A stretch of 64,000 nucleotides of DNA from Agrocybe praecox (lineage: Eukaryota; Basidiomycota; Agaricomycetes; Agaricales; Agrocybaceae), in assembly GCA_964017145.1 (NCBI GenBank), contig OZ024844.1, positions 4,092,001-4,156,000 on the forward strand. The letters run 5' to 3'. Positions 22,415 through 33,245 of this stretch are shown here, piece after piece. Under the pieces are notes generated by a model that saw only the letters and a program-made list of their open reading frames with translations, was not told the DNA's origin and ran no database searches. Every line of letters begins with the position of its first letter. Position 1 is the stretch's first letter. Both the position numbers and the translations under genes were made by a program.

Positions 22415-22954
22415 ATGAGTCCCTTTTTTAATAACTCGCCTGCTGTCTATGTAGCCATCGCTATAATGTCCTTTATACTGGCATTCATTGTAGTTTGGTA
22501 CTTTAGGACACACCATAATGGTGAAATAAGACCATTTCAAATCTCAGTATGAACATTTTCTTATGACCCTGATTTCTAGGAAAATCGTCTGGAGAGACCT
22601 TGCCGACAACTCTTCCCATCCACAATACAGCGGATAGCTACTATGGAGGTAGTTCATCACATATCATCGACCAGTTACCCGTTTATTCGCCTCGAACTTC
22701 GATAGTATTATATGAGGATACTCAGACCAATCCAACTGCTTCAAGATCTAACTAGTACGCACAGTAGAAACCTGGCACTGTCAGCATCGATAACTTTACC
22801 CACACAGACGGCCGATTGTTCAACAACGAACGACATTCCTGGGCACCAGATTGGGGGGTAACACACACCATCGAGCCCAGCTAATATATCCACGCCTGTT
22901 AGTGTGGAAATAAAAGATATTTCCATACGCAGTCCACCTCCCTATCCATCTTGA
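22415..22954 (+). CDS. Small single-pass membrane protein with C-terminal PPPY motif
   Basis: Exon 1 (22415-22520) encodes a short polar N-terminus and one transmembrane helix (VAIAIMSFILAFIVVWYF) followed by a basic stop. A 59-nt intron (22521-22579) leads to exon 2 (22580-about 22704), a Ser/Thr-rich tail. Downstream sequence ends in a frame reading SPPPYPS-stop (PPPY at 22934-22945), like the end of the gene at 42184. The splicing between 22705 and about 22903 is unresolved: a TAG follows exon 2 in frame, so the last exons need one or two more introns or a frameshift has occurred. No signal peptide is obvious. I do not know a named family. Confidence 0.45.
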
Positions 22955-23100
22955 GACCGATTTGTCTAGTACTGTGATGGCCTAGTAATAATATATTGTA
23001 TAATCTTGTGACTCCCAACCTATCCTTTGGTGATGGGATTAGATATGCGAGGAGTTTGTGGAAGATTGCAAGTCTCATTTAATGGTTTGATTTGTGTGTA
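22955..23100. other. Short spacer before the Tc1/mariner-like element
   Basis: Nothing recognisable. It ends with the TA target dinucleotide at 23099-23100. Confidence 0.4.
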
Positions 23101-24099
23101 CAGTCGTGGACAATCAAAGTCATCCAATTTATTCGGTAAGTTTTCTAGAGTCCCAAAAGTATCTAGTATCATATATTGGTCAAAAAATATAATGTATAGA
23201 CTCAAATAAATGTAATTCCACGAGCCGATTTTGCCAAAACTTGGTTTCAAGAAATTTTCGCCCAAAATATTTGGCGCAGCCTAAAAATAGAGCAAAAATC
23301 CCGAAAATACATTTTTAGATAGCTCTCAGGAATCGGAGCTCGTACAAAAAAATTCACAGACTTTTATCGAGCCGTTCCCTCACCAAAAAATTCGCAAAAT
23401 GCCATCAAAAGGTGGTCAACCTTCCAAAAGAAGCGAAATATATCGGGTTTACGCAATCAACCCAAGTCCAAAGACATTTTAAATGTCCCTTCAGCCAGAT
23501 TAACACCAATCATCGTGTCTGATGTCGATCAGACACGTATAGGACCTGGGATCAACGAGACCATCTATGGTCAGTGGGAGGTCAAAGTCCCACAACTGAT
23601 AATAAATACCATAGTACTGGGGGAGGTGCAAATACCAATACAGAAAAGTTGAGAAAAAACATTCCGAGATGCAAAGGATGCCGTTCAGAAATACTTAGGA
23701 GCTTGTCCTACGGATGTTATCCGGCGATTTATAAACCGCTCATGGAGGTTTATGGCTGCCTAGAGAAAAGGTTTGACAGGTCCTACGGCTGCGTGGGCGG
23801 TAAAACAACAAAAACGGCACAGAACGGCCTCGGAGAGCAATGACGAACCTTGAGAGGGCGGCCGAGAAGTCTTGATAAAATAGCGGAGCCGCACCGCCGA
23901 TATTTCGCTTCCAATAACTCCCAAAGGTATCATTCAAATGGCCAAAAAATTTGGCGCGACAAAAATGTCGTGGGAATATTATGAAAGTACTGTTTTTATG
24001 TTCTATTTGAAAATCTGGTCCCGAAAATATAATTACTTTGTCCTAAAAAACTTTCGTTGCCGAGTTACCAAATTGGATGACTTTGATTGTCCGCGACTG
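23101..24099. mobile_element. Tc1/mariner-like element, internally deleted, 999 bp
   Basis: The left end is CAGTCGTGGACAATCAAAGT, continuing CATCCAATTT. The right end is its reverse complement with a single difference in about 30 bp. Both ends abut TA (23099-23100 and 24100-24101), the target duplication of the Tc1/mariner superfamily. At 999 bp it is shorter than an autonomous element of this type. It keeps a degraded transposase C-terminus at 23663-23840. Confidence 0.85.
23663..23840 (+). pseudogene. Relic Tc1/mariner-type transposase C-terminus
   Basis: The frame reads VQKYLGACPTDVIRRFINRSWRF, then an in-frame TAG, then RKGLTGPTAAWAVKQQKRHR. I recognise this IRRFINRSWRFM...GLTGKAAEWAV pattern from the C-terminus of Agaricomycete DDE transposases. 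The catalytic part is missing and the stop confirms decay. Confidence 0.75.
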
Positions 24100-24101
24100 T
24101 A

Positions 24102-25423
24102 ATCCCGACAGTAACAAATAGTCTGAGCTGTAATAATTCATTTGAGAAAATTTAAATTCCCGCCAATGCGGCTTCGAGTTCCGACCGCCGCCGGAACTCG
24201 GCATTGGCATTGAAGATGGCAATGATCTTGAGTGTGCGAATAGGAGTAAAGATAATCTTAAATTAATGTTGAACCTCTCTGGAAAGCTTCAGGATTTTTT
24301 ACTTTGGGACGTTTTGTTTTCTGAGCACACACAGTGCTCTAGATCTTACATAGTATGATATATGCATAATATAACTACTGACAATAAAGACAAAAGTGTG
24401 TCTCTATAGTAGTCCAGGAAGAAAGAGTTGAATACCTCGTCGCCACCAAACCGCGGCCTCTGGGCCTCATTGTGATCAATCAATGTGACCTCACAGTCGC
24501 GCCACACACACCGTTGTGATTGTCGAGTAAGGTGCTGCTGTCCATCTTCGGTGGGTTGTACTTGCCCCCTTAGTTGCCAATGCCATCGTGCCCTCACGTA
24601 TAACCTTCGTAGTGGTGATGGTTTTCGGTTGTACATCGGCTGAATACAATTACATTACAAAACGATCGTCGTCATCGTGGGCGCGGTGACGGAAAGGGAA
24701 GGATAGTGGATGGTGGTGAGTGGTAGGAGCCTGAACTCTGGAGATCGCCGACACCGGTGCACGTCTCCCGGATATGTCCTAACTAGGCACAGGTCAATCA
24801 CACTCTTTTGGCATAGCCTCGTAGATAGAAGACCATATTCTCAAAAGCACGCGCGTCTAGGTCGTCGTTGTCAACAGCAACCAGAATAACCCACTTCCTA
24901 CATTTAGTAGGGCCAAGAAATTTCTATCATCTGTTCTGATTTTCGGCGCCCGTATGAGTCCATATGGTCACTTCCCAAGCCCCGACGTGTCTCAACGTTT
25001 GTAGATCGAGACGTGGAGGAGACGTGATAAGCTTATAACGTTGATTCTCTTTGACTGGGATTGCCAACAAGAAATAGGGCAAACCTGTGACAGCACAGAG
25101 ATACAGGAGCGTATCATATGCAGTGCATACGCGCACCCCTCACCTGGTGTCCAAACGTCCAGATTCGTCATTGCTTTGTGCTCGGCTTCTATGCGAATGG
25201 AGAACACTGTTCCGGTTTCCATAGTTCCATTTTCACCTATGGACATCTTTAGCGAGAAATTAGAATCATAGATAAGACGCGTCTCTCGAGCACCGTGTTA
25301 ATCATTCTTCCCCTTCACTCTTCCTTCTTTCTACTTTGGCAGCTGAGCTGTTCCTTTGACTCTCTTTTAACCACGGTTCAATTTTAAGAAATTCATTTCC
25401 GTCCTCTTGTATCGAAGTTCACC
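24102..25423. other. Intergenic spacer
   Basis: Only short open frames without recognisable motifs on either strand. The last 150 bp upstream of 25424 are pyrimidine-rich (CTTCCTTCTTTCT), plausible as promoter and 5' UTR of the secreted-protein gene. Confidence 0.5.
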
Positions 25424-26015
25424 ATGCAGTTCCCTACCATCCTCGTTATTTTATTTGCTTTTCTTACCGCTGCGTTTGCCGCCCCAGTCATTGAGCGTCG
25501 CGCAAATGCTCCCGTGTTCACAAAGCAGACGTATAATCAGCTTTCGATCTCTGGAGGGAAGGCAGGAAACGCACAAGCACAGGCCTTGGCAAAGCTCTCT
25601 GCCCTCAACTTGAACGACGCAAAGAACGTGGCCCAGGCAGACCTCGACTTCCTGAATAGCGTCAATCAGATTGCCAACCAGGCCGAAACACAGGCGTTCA
25701 ACCCAGCTATTGACAAGGCTACAGGCGCTGCAAAGACTGCTCTGCAGGTACGCTCAGTGCTCGGTAGCATGTGATTCTTTATATTTATCTAACTGGCTGC
25801 CTATTTGCGTCTATTCACAGAACGGAAAAATTCAGAACAAGGTCCTGAAGCTTACGGCCACTATTTTGAAGCTGAAGGTGCAGCAAGTACAGGGACAAAA
25901 GGTCGCAGATCAGCTCGCCACGGAGCAGGCTAAATTGGATAACAACATCAAGCTCGACAAAGCAGCAGCTGGCCAGGCCGCAACCAAGCTTTCTTTCAAT
26001 GCTTCTACTTCATGA
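25424..26015 (+). CDS. Cysteine-free small secreted protein
   Basis: Exons 25424-25747 and 25821-26015 join in phase 0 to about 172 residues. Residues 1-20 form a clear signal peptide (LVILFAFLTAAFAAP). A dibasic site in PVIERR (about residues 21-26) suggests a short propeptide cut by a Kex2-type protease. The mature part is rich in Ala, Gln, Asn and Lys, helical, and lacks cysteine. It carries KQTYNQLSISGGKAGNA near its start and NKVLKL and AGQAATKLSF near its end, a pattern I recall from a family of small secreted proteins common in mushrooms. Function unknown; likely extracellular. Confidence 0.85.
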
Positions 26016-26246
26016 TTGGTATGTTTTTAAATATGAAATCCAGTGAGGAACGTAATTTAACAACAATCTTCAGGCGCCGTTCTTTGGTAAACCGTCTTTT
26101 GCAGCACGTCGCGATGGGCACTTCGTCACACATCTCCCCAACTCTCAGCTTTAGTCAGACGTAGCTTAGACATCTCGAAGTATCAAAGAGAGCTGTGCAT
26201 ACGCAATTGGATTTCTTTTGGGCAGTATCGCGGTCAATAAGTCGTT

Positions 26247-27272
26247 TTAGTATACCATGGTTTCTCCGTTCCACTTCACGTATCCTCCGCTTACGAGGCT
26301 CGCTGGGGCATCAACTGTTGCAAAGATTTCCACTAAATGAACCAACGACGACATGCATTCTTCCATGTCGTCGTTCCCCACGTATCCAGTCATTTTTGTC
26401 GGGACGTACCCTGGATGTACAGCGATGGTGTGCACATCTGGCGCCTCTTTCAGAAGGTCCATTGCCATCGTCTTGGTGAGCTGATTGAGCCCCGCTTTTG
26501 ATATTCTGTAACACGCATTTCCTCCGCTGTTATCTAAGTATATATGATTGATTGCAAGGTAAAAAGTTAACATGGGGTATGGTTAGGCGTCGAAGCTTTC
26601 ATATAATAAACATACCAGATATACTCGCAAAATCTGATGAAATATTGATAATCTTCGCAATTGGGGCTCGTGCCAAGTGAGGTAAAAAGTACTTGGAAGT
26701 TAGAAATGGTCCCTGTTGAGAAACAAAAGTCAGATCGTCGTCGAAATCGAGTCACTACTTGTGTACCAGTGTGTTGACTTTGAAGTGGCCCAACAAATCG
26801 TCCGCTGTGAGGTCCATGTATGGTGTGTTGTCCCACGGATAGTAAAGTCCTATTACAAGTAGGACGATTGTCGAATTATTCATGAAAATCCATGTAAGTT
26901 ATTCACCTGCACAGTTGATGAGGATATCGAAAGAATCACTCGGAAATGTCGAGGCAGCTTGAATGATCGATCGCTCATCCGTAAAGTCTAGCTCCATCCC
27001 AATAATCTTGGACCCAGTTCCTAGCATCTACGTACCTCTACATCTCTCATAGTGATTATGCATGAAGTACAGTAACGTACCTTCCGAACGGTATCATCCT
27101 CTCTAGACTGGGGACGAAAGGTACCGTACACGGTATGACCCCTAACCGCGAATCGATTGGCAAGTTCATTGCCGATGCCCCGGTTCGCTCCTAATGCACA
27201 CTCGGATGAGTAGAAAAACAGATATTCATGCTACTCACCTATGATAAGAATTTTATACTTGACGTCTGACAT
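26247..27272 (-). CDS. Short-chain dehydrogenase/reductase (SDR)
   Basis: Several exons on the minus strand give a classical SDR. The start at 27272 is followed by GANRGIGNELA (the TGxxxGIG NAD(P) motif), then a strand with ILINCAG (usual NNAG), then IINISSD, then YRISK (catalytic YxxxK at about 26520) and HPGYVPTKM. The end is VKWNGETMVY-stop. The order, spacing and length (about 250 residues) fit a Rossmann-fold NAD(P)-dependent oxidoreductase. Substrate cannot be told from the sequence. The gene is convergent with the secreted-protein gene, 231 bp apart. No damage seen. Confidence 0.85.
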
Positions 27273-28234
27273 CTTTTACACGACAAAAATTCTGCGATTA
27301 TCGTGGGCGAAACGATTGTCTGTAAGGGAAGCACACATGTATTTATGTAAAGGATCGAGTAGGTATAGCGTGTGAAAATTCGGATCTTGTAAGAAGTTTA
27401 TTTATGGACCTTTCAAGAGAAGTCGTCGGTTACTGCGTAAATTATAGCGTTATGTTTGAAATTTGAGGACCGACTCGGATGAGCATGGTTAGCGAACTCC
27501 ATCAAACTTTTGTCTCTGGAATCAAAATGAAAAGAAGGGCACATTTGATTTATGCATTCCGATAAAAAAAAATATGGATTTATTAGAATATTTAAATTTT
27601 AACCTGGTAAGAAAACGTCACTAATGGCCCCTTGATGCGCTCACTTATAAATCCGCCGTCCTCCGAGTATTCTTTTGTAGTCATCCTGATAATCTTCCTG
27701 GTTTTAATGGGGATATTCGGTCATTGTGGGCTACTCGTCATGTTTCAACACATAGTAAACTGACGATGTGTATTAAGACATCCCGCTTCACTTTTGCTAT
27801 AATCCTGACAAATATCTGGGATAGGTATAACTTGTATTTTGGATGGGTCGGTTATACTATATATGTGAAGCCAGATCCCCTCCAAAAAAATTGCAGGTTA
27901 GATGTGTTTTCTAGGTATATCAACCTGAAAAATCGCAGTCCTCGGCTAAGCTTGGTTATGTGAATATACTACGGCCTGGTTGATGCGGGATTGACGTATC
28001 CCAGAATGGGTTCTTGATTACCATGTTGCATTTTCTATTTCTAGACAGCTAAGAGGAGCTTGGGGTGGGGCGTTTATTCTCTTCAATCTGCGGTCGCTTA
28101 ATCTACTTTACGCTACCTGTGGCTTGAAATGCGACCTTCATAGAATTCTCAAAGTTATAAAAGGAACACAGACTCTTTACCGAGATTCAATAAAGCGTTT
28201 TTTTCCTTCGCAGCTGCCACCCTTCAAGTTCAGC
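27273..28234. other. Intergenic region between divergent SDR and TauD genes
   Basis: About 960 bp with no coding signal. It probably contains the two promoters. A sequence with TATA-like GTTATAAAAGG lies near 28150, about 85 bp upstream of the TauD start chosen here. Confidence 0.5.
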
Positions 28235-29499
28235 ATGTCGTCCATATCCATAACTGTAACAGAATCTAACGACCAGGATAAACGCATCCCGTACGACATA
28301 AATCTCCCTTACATCCGCCTCTCTGAAGAAACAATAACGACGACCAAATATCCCGCTTACTTGCCAACATGGGACAGAGTATGGTTCGACCCACTGCAGC
28401 CTTTCGGGTTCAATGACCCGGCAATGCGAGTCAAAGATAAATCCAAACCTAACCTTCTCAGTCCCTCCACAAAGGTCACCAACATCCAACCCGGTTTAGG
28501 AACGATAGTGGAAGGTATCCAACTCAGCCAACTATCCGAAGCAGGCAAAGACGAGCTCGCTCTCCTGATCGCAGAGCGCAAAGTCGTCGCTTTTCCGGAC
28601 CAAGATCTCATCGACAAAGGCCCACAAGTCCAGCAGCAGTTCATGAAGTACTTTGGTAAACCAAACTACCAGCCTGTTTCCGGCACCGTTCGTGGTTATC
28701 CAGGGTTTCATATCATTCATCGGAACGGGAACAAAAACGAAATCAATGCGTTCCTCGAGAAGAAAGCTACGACGACGCTTTGGCATCAGGACGTTAGCTA
28801 TGAGATACAGCCTCCTGGTTATGTTATGCTCGGTCTGCTTGAAGGACCCGCTGTTGGAGGGGATACAGTATTCGCTGATACCGCTGCTGCATACAAGTGC
28901 GTAGTCTATCTTTACCGTCTTGTCACAACCTTTGGATGCTTTCCGCCTTACTCATTATATTCCGATCTTAGGCGTCTATCACCCATTTTCCAATCGCTCC
29001 TCGACAACATCAAGGCAACCCACTCATCGCGAAACATGATCGCACACACCCGCCTCGCAGGCGGTCTTGTACGCAAAGATCCCGTGGACACTATCCACCC
29101 GCTTGTCAGAATCCACCCAGTAACACGGGAGAAGTGTCTCTTCATAAACGGAGAGTTCATCACACAGCTGCACGGCCTCAAAGAGGGAGAAACTCGAGTT
29201 CTGCTTGACTTTCTGTTGCAACACATTATCACAGGGCACGATTTCCAAGCAAGAGTCAAATGGCAACCGAAGACCATTGTTATGTTCGATAATAGGAGCA
29301 CCCTTCGTAAGTTGAATTCACTTTTCGGCTGAGTTCATCCTGCAACGAATTGACTCGTTCCCAATCAGATTCCGCAATTGTCGATTACATCGATGAGGAA
29401 AGAGGCGCCGCGCCGCGTCACATTTTCCGCCTGTGTGCTATGGCCGAGAAGCCTATTCCTGTCGCTGAAGGTGAATCAAATGCCAAGGCGCACGTGTAA
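28235..29499 (+). CDS. TauD/TfdA-family 2-oxoglutarate/Fe(II) dioxygenase
   Basis: Exons 28235-28896, 28972-29306 and 29369-29499 join to about 375 residues. The fold is TauD-like: GTIVEGIQLSQL, FPDQDL, then WHQDVSYE carrying the HxD iron ligands (about 28780), GGDTVFADT, HPLVRIHP, and MFDNRSTLH-SAIVDY. The second iron-ligand His codon is split by the last intron (C at 29306, AT at 29369). Fungal members include sulfonate/taurine or alpha-ketoglutarate-dependent sulfate-ester and xanthine dioxygenases; HxD...DNR-x-x-x-H fits the sulfonate (Jlp1-like) group best. The ATG at 28124 would add residues of no family likeness, so 28235 is preferred. Cytosolic. Confidence 0.88.
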
Positions 29500-29754
29500 T
29501 CGGGTGTAAGTTTCGACGAACTCTCTACATATCCTACTTCAGGACGAATTGTACCAATAGACGTGAAAAATGAATGACCCAAAGAAACACTTGCCTGAAA
29601 AATTCTAAGCCGCGACCCAAGCACTGATGTCCGCATCCGAGGCACAAAGCTCGCAAACGTTCATTCTACGGCACATATAAGACGATAATCTATACCCTAA
29701 CTGGCAAAAAAGCATAGGAATCTATCAATGTAAATGTCCAACACAACGAGAACT

Positions 29755-32700
29755 CTAGCAAACGCCGACCATATCCTGCTTCAGCGCGATTTCATCTCTA
29801 AGTATTGCAATCCGACTATCCAGCCTCGACGAAAGATCAACGGTACTCGAAGCCAAGCTGAGAGCAATGTCCAATTTTGCAATAGCACCCTTCAGCGCTT
29901 CTGTCCATAGGGTTTTCCGTTCGAAATCTGAAAGGGGAGCAAGAGGTTGTGTTGACGATATCGGACTTTCGGTTTGTTCCTTGGAAGGTGGTTTGTCTAG
30001 ATCCAGAGCAAGCTTTGAAATCTTCTTTGAAAGACCTTGGACGCTTTTGTCAGGTTGTCGAGCGTATCCAGTCGTCGTCGTTGCCGTAGGCGATGTTGAC
30101 AATGGTTCTTCCACCTTCGGCTTCTTCGACTTCTTATCTCTAGCCTCTGCTTCCTTCAAATCGAGTACCGCAAGTTCAAACATCGCCACACCGCCTACCC
30201 AGGTACTAATCTTCAACGTGTTTTGGTACGCATAAGCCTCATTCAAGAATAACCTAGACGTCTCGAAGTTCTCCAAAGTGCGGTGGTTGATCCCAAGCAA
30301 CAGAGCGCGTATAGCAAGTTCGTCTGTAGTGTCCAAATCATCTTCTGCACGAGGAAGGGGTAGTGATACCTTGGATGATGTTTTGTTTGAACGCATTGAA
30401 AATGTCGACTTCGCGGATAGCGGTACTTTCAAAGAATTGAAGGACTCAGAGGTGACTAGCGGTGTGAGGGGCGTCAAGTGATCGATATGGGCCTGTGCGA
30501 TGGAGGGCGTAATGCGTGCGTGATTATTCCAGACTAATATAGAACATAAAAGTCAATGGAACTCAACAAGAGAAACGAGAGAAGAAACTTACAGATTCCA
30601 ATTTCTAGTGCACGTTGCGTCATCAGGAAGCTATTGACTAAAATTGGTATTGAAGTATAAAACATTACCTTCTGCTGGATTGATAGAAACAGATTCAGCA
30701 AATTTACTTTCGTCCCTACCTTTTCTTGCTTGCTTTTCTTTCCAGAAAGCAACTAAAACAATACGGGTCAATTGAATGGGATAATTTTGATACAAATATG
30801 CAAAAGCCTTACGTTTCTTCTTGATGAATACTTCCGTCGGTAAATCCTTTCCACTGATTTTCTTCTTGTCGATTAGGTCGGGAACAGCGTCGAGCAATTT
30901 CTGTGCTTCCTCAACTTCGCCGAGAGCGACACGACATCCTGCCAAAAAGGTCAAATGCGACCCTATACTTGAAACCCGACTAATGATGTTACGGACCTGC
31001 AGCAATGAAATAGTACGTTCCGTGACTCCTGCAGAAAAAATTGGCATTGAGAATACACCGAGGGAAAGAAAAGAAAGATATTGCCGACCATGAATTCATC
31101 TCCGTAATCTTTAAGAACGTTTCTCCAGCCTCGCGATACCGCCTTTGACTGAGCAGAGTCCACGCTAGCTCGAACATCAACTGCACGTATACAAATTATG
31201 CTATGAGAAATCGTAGGTACGAGAGCAAATAAAGTACGTACAAGCATGTCTGCCTGAACAAAAGCATGCTGGCGGTTCGGTTTCAGCCCTTCTTGGAGAA
31301 CTTTGATCGCGCCTTCCGCATCATACGCCATTCTCATGATTTTAGCCTACGAACGGAATCGTTCAACAATACCCAGATGTCGGAGAAGGATCATCTTCGA
31401 CTTACGCGATTGAGAATCCACAATGCACCTTGAGGATATTGCGTCTCGATCCTGATTGATTTGATTTATGTATCACTAAGATTAAAATAGCGTGAGAACT
31501 CACTTATCAACGATAGCTTTATATTCAACCAAAATCTGATCTTCGTTTGCCTGGAATCCCGACATAAGGAGCACGACCCCGTGATACGTCATCAAGACCA
31601 GGCTTATGGAACCGCGACGATTTATAATTAGCATGGAGGGACAATATTAGTCCGTCGGCTCGATGCGCTCACCCAGCAAATACTCCGTGTACGTCCTGCT
31701 TCGTCGCAGCCAGGGACAAAGCCTGAAGCGCAAGTTTACGATCATGCTTGAAACCTAGGAAACCTACCAATCCTCTTAACCACGGTATATGAGCTGACGA
31801 ATAAATAATGCATGATTGAAGAGCTGTTGACTTACTGGATCTTCTTCGGCAGTAATGAAAACACAAGATTGAAGAGGCCGAAACCAAAAGCTGTGCCTGC
31901 AACTATCAGATCCTCAACGGGTCCGTCAGGCAGAAGGTTGTTCGTGCCAGGTTTGAGGGGCAAAGCAGGAGTGGAACTAGAGGCAGCTGAGCTGGCCCAC
32001 CTTGAAAAGAAACCTTTCGCTGCGGGGACAGGAGCCACAGTGGTAGCGCTGCTGACTGAGGATGCCGAAGACACCGACTCCTGGGATGTTTTGTGAATAA
32101 GGTTTGCGGGCAGGGAAGGGGAAATGGGGATATGGAAGGTGGGTGAATCCGTTTCTCGCGGTGCGAGGTCAACGTTGAGTGGTAATCCATTGGGAAACAC
32201 GGTTTTATACAATCTATTGGACGTCAAAGTTATGTTCCGATAGATAAACAGATTCGTACTTTGTAAACTTGGAATGAGCGCTTTATCTAGACTTTAGAAT
32301 GAGAATTCATCGATGCTAAGGCTTTCCTACCTGTTCAGAGAGTACCTGTGACGCGGTCAATACAAAAAGAAAAGAAATATGACTGGGACATACATGCACT
32401 GCAGGTAACCCATATATGATTCACTACAAATGGTGAGCAAGGGCTGTTAACGCCTCTAAACAGGCCACGTACCTAAGCGCATGAGTTAATCCGAGCAAGA
32501 CAACCGCGTCCGCATTGAGAATCTCCCATTCTAACCCGTAATGAAACCTACTATGATGCTGAATGTCCTTCGGCTTCGCAGCGCGCATCTGTTTCCTTGT
32601 ACCAGCCTCCGAGAGCGAAAGACAACGCGACGCCTCTGTCATCAATCCTGCCTGAAGCTTGTCGTGAGCAGCTTCGTTGCAAAAAGAAAGCCGCCTACGC

Positions 32701-32891
32701 ACCTCCATCCCCAAAGCCGCCTCCAAAAAGGCGCATACTCCCAAACCCATCAAATGGAATGGATCGTCGTGTTGTTCGAAAAGGTTTCGGGATGAGACAA
32801 TGTCATTGGAAAAGAGAAAGTCAAAGCCTCGCGTCGCACTCTTCAAGAGTTCAGCATTCGGATGCTCGCTGGACCCATTGGACTCTGCCAT
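29755..32891 (-). CDS. IML2: IML2/TTC39-like TPR-containing outer-membrane protein
   Basis: A multi-exon minus-strand gene. The N-terminal exon (MAESNGSS...) has [17 protein letters not shown] and [13 protein letters not shown]. Next comes a Ser/Ala-rich insert ([10 protein letters not shown]) and a [29 protein letters not shown] block. Then [35 protein letters not shown], and TPR-like helices ([32 protein letters not shown]). The C-terminus ends DMVGVC-stop. This is the IML2/TTC39 arrangement. In yeast IML2 helps clear inclusion bodies with lipid droplets at the mitochondrial outer membrane or ER. A start at 33008 is possible, but 32891 fits the family length. The final third carries a lineage-specific Ser/Thr-rich insert. 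Confidence 0.85.
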
Positions 32892-33245
32892 TATGGCGTT
32901 GTGTTCGAAGAATGAGGTGGGCGCCGACGTCAGCGGGAAATCATTCCAGCCGGACCGGTGGCTGACGCGCGGAGTTACAAATTGCCCATTCAAGTTCACT
33001 GGCAGCATCGGCGAATGAGAACTTTATCCTCGCACTGAAGTGCGGAAAACAAGGAGAAATGTGATTATTTTTACTTTTTATCATTTTAACGTCACAAGCT
33101 TTATAAGAATAGAGAAATATGAAGAGAGTGACAGATGTGCCTAGAGATTTAGATACCAGATATTGATATATCGTAACCTAGTAGATGAAGAATTCGTCAT
33201 ACAGCCAAACCTCAACCCATAATATATATCTATATACAAGAAAAA
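32892..33245. other. Short intergenic region
   Basis: About 350 bp holding the promoter of the IML2-like gene and the 3' side of the transporter gene; no other feature seen. Confidence 0.5.
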
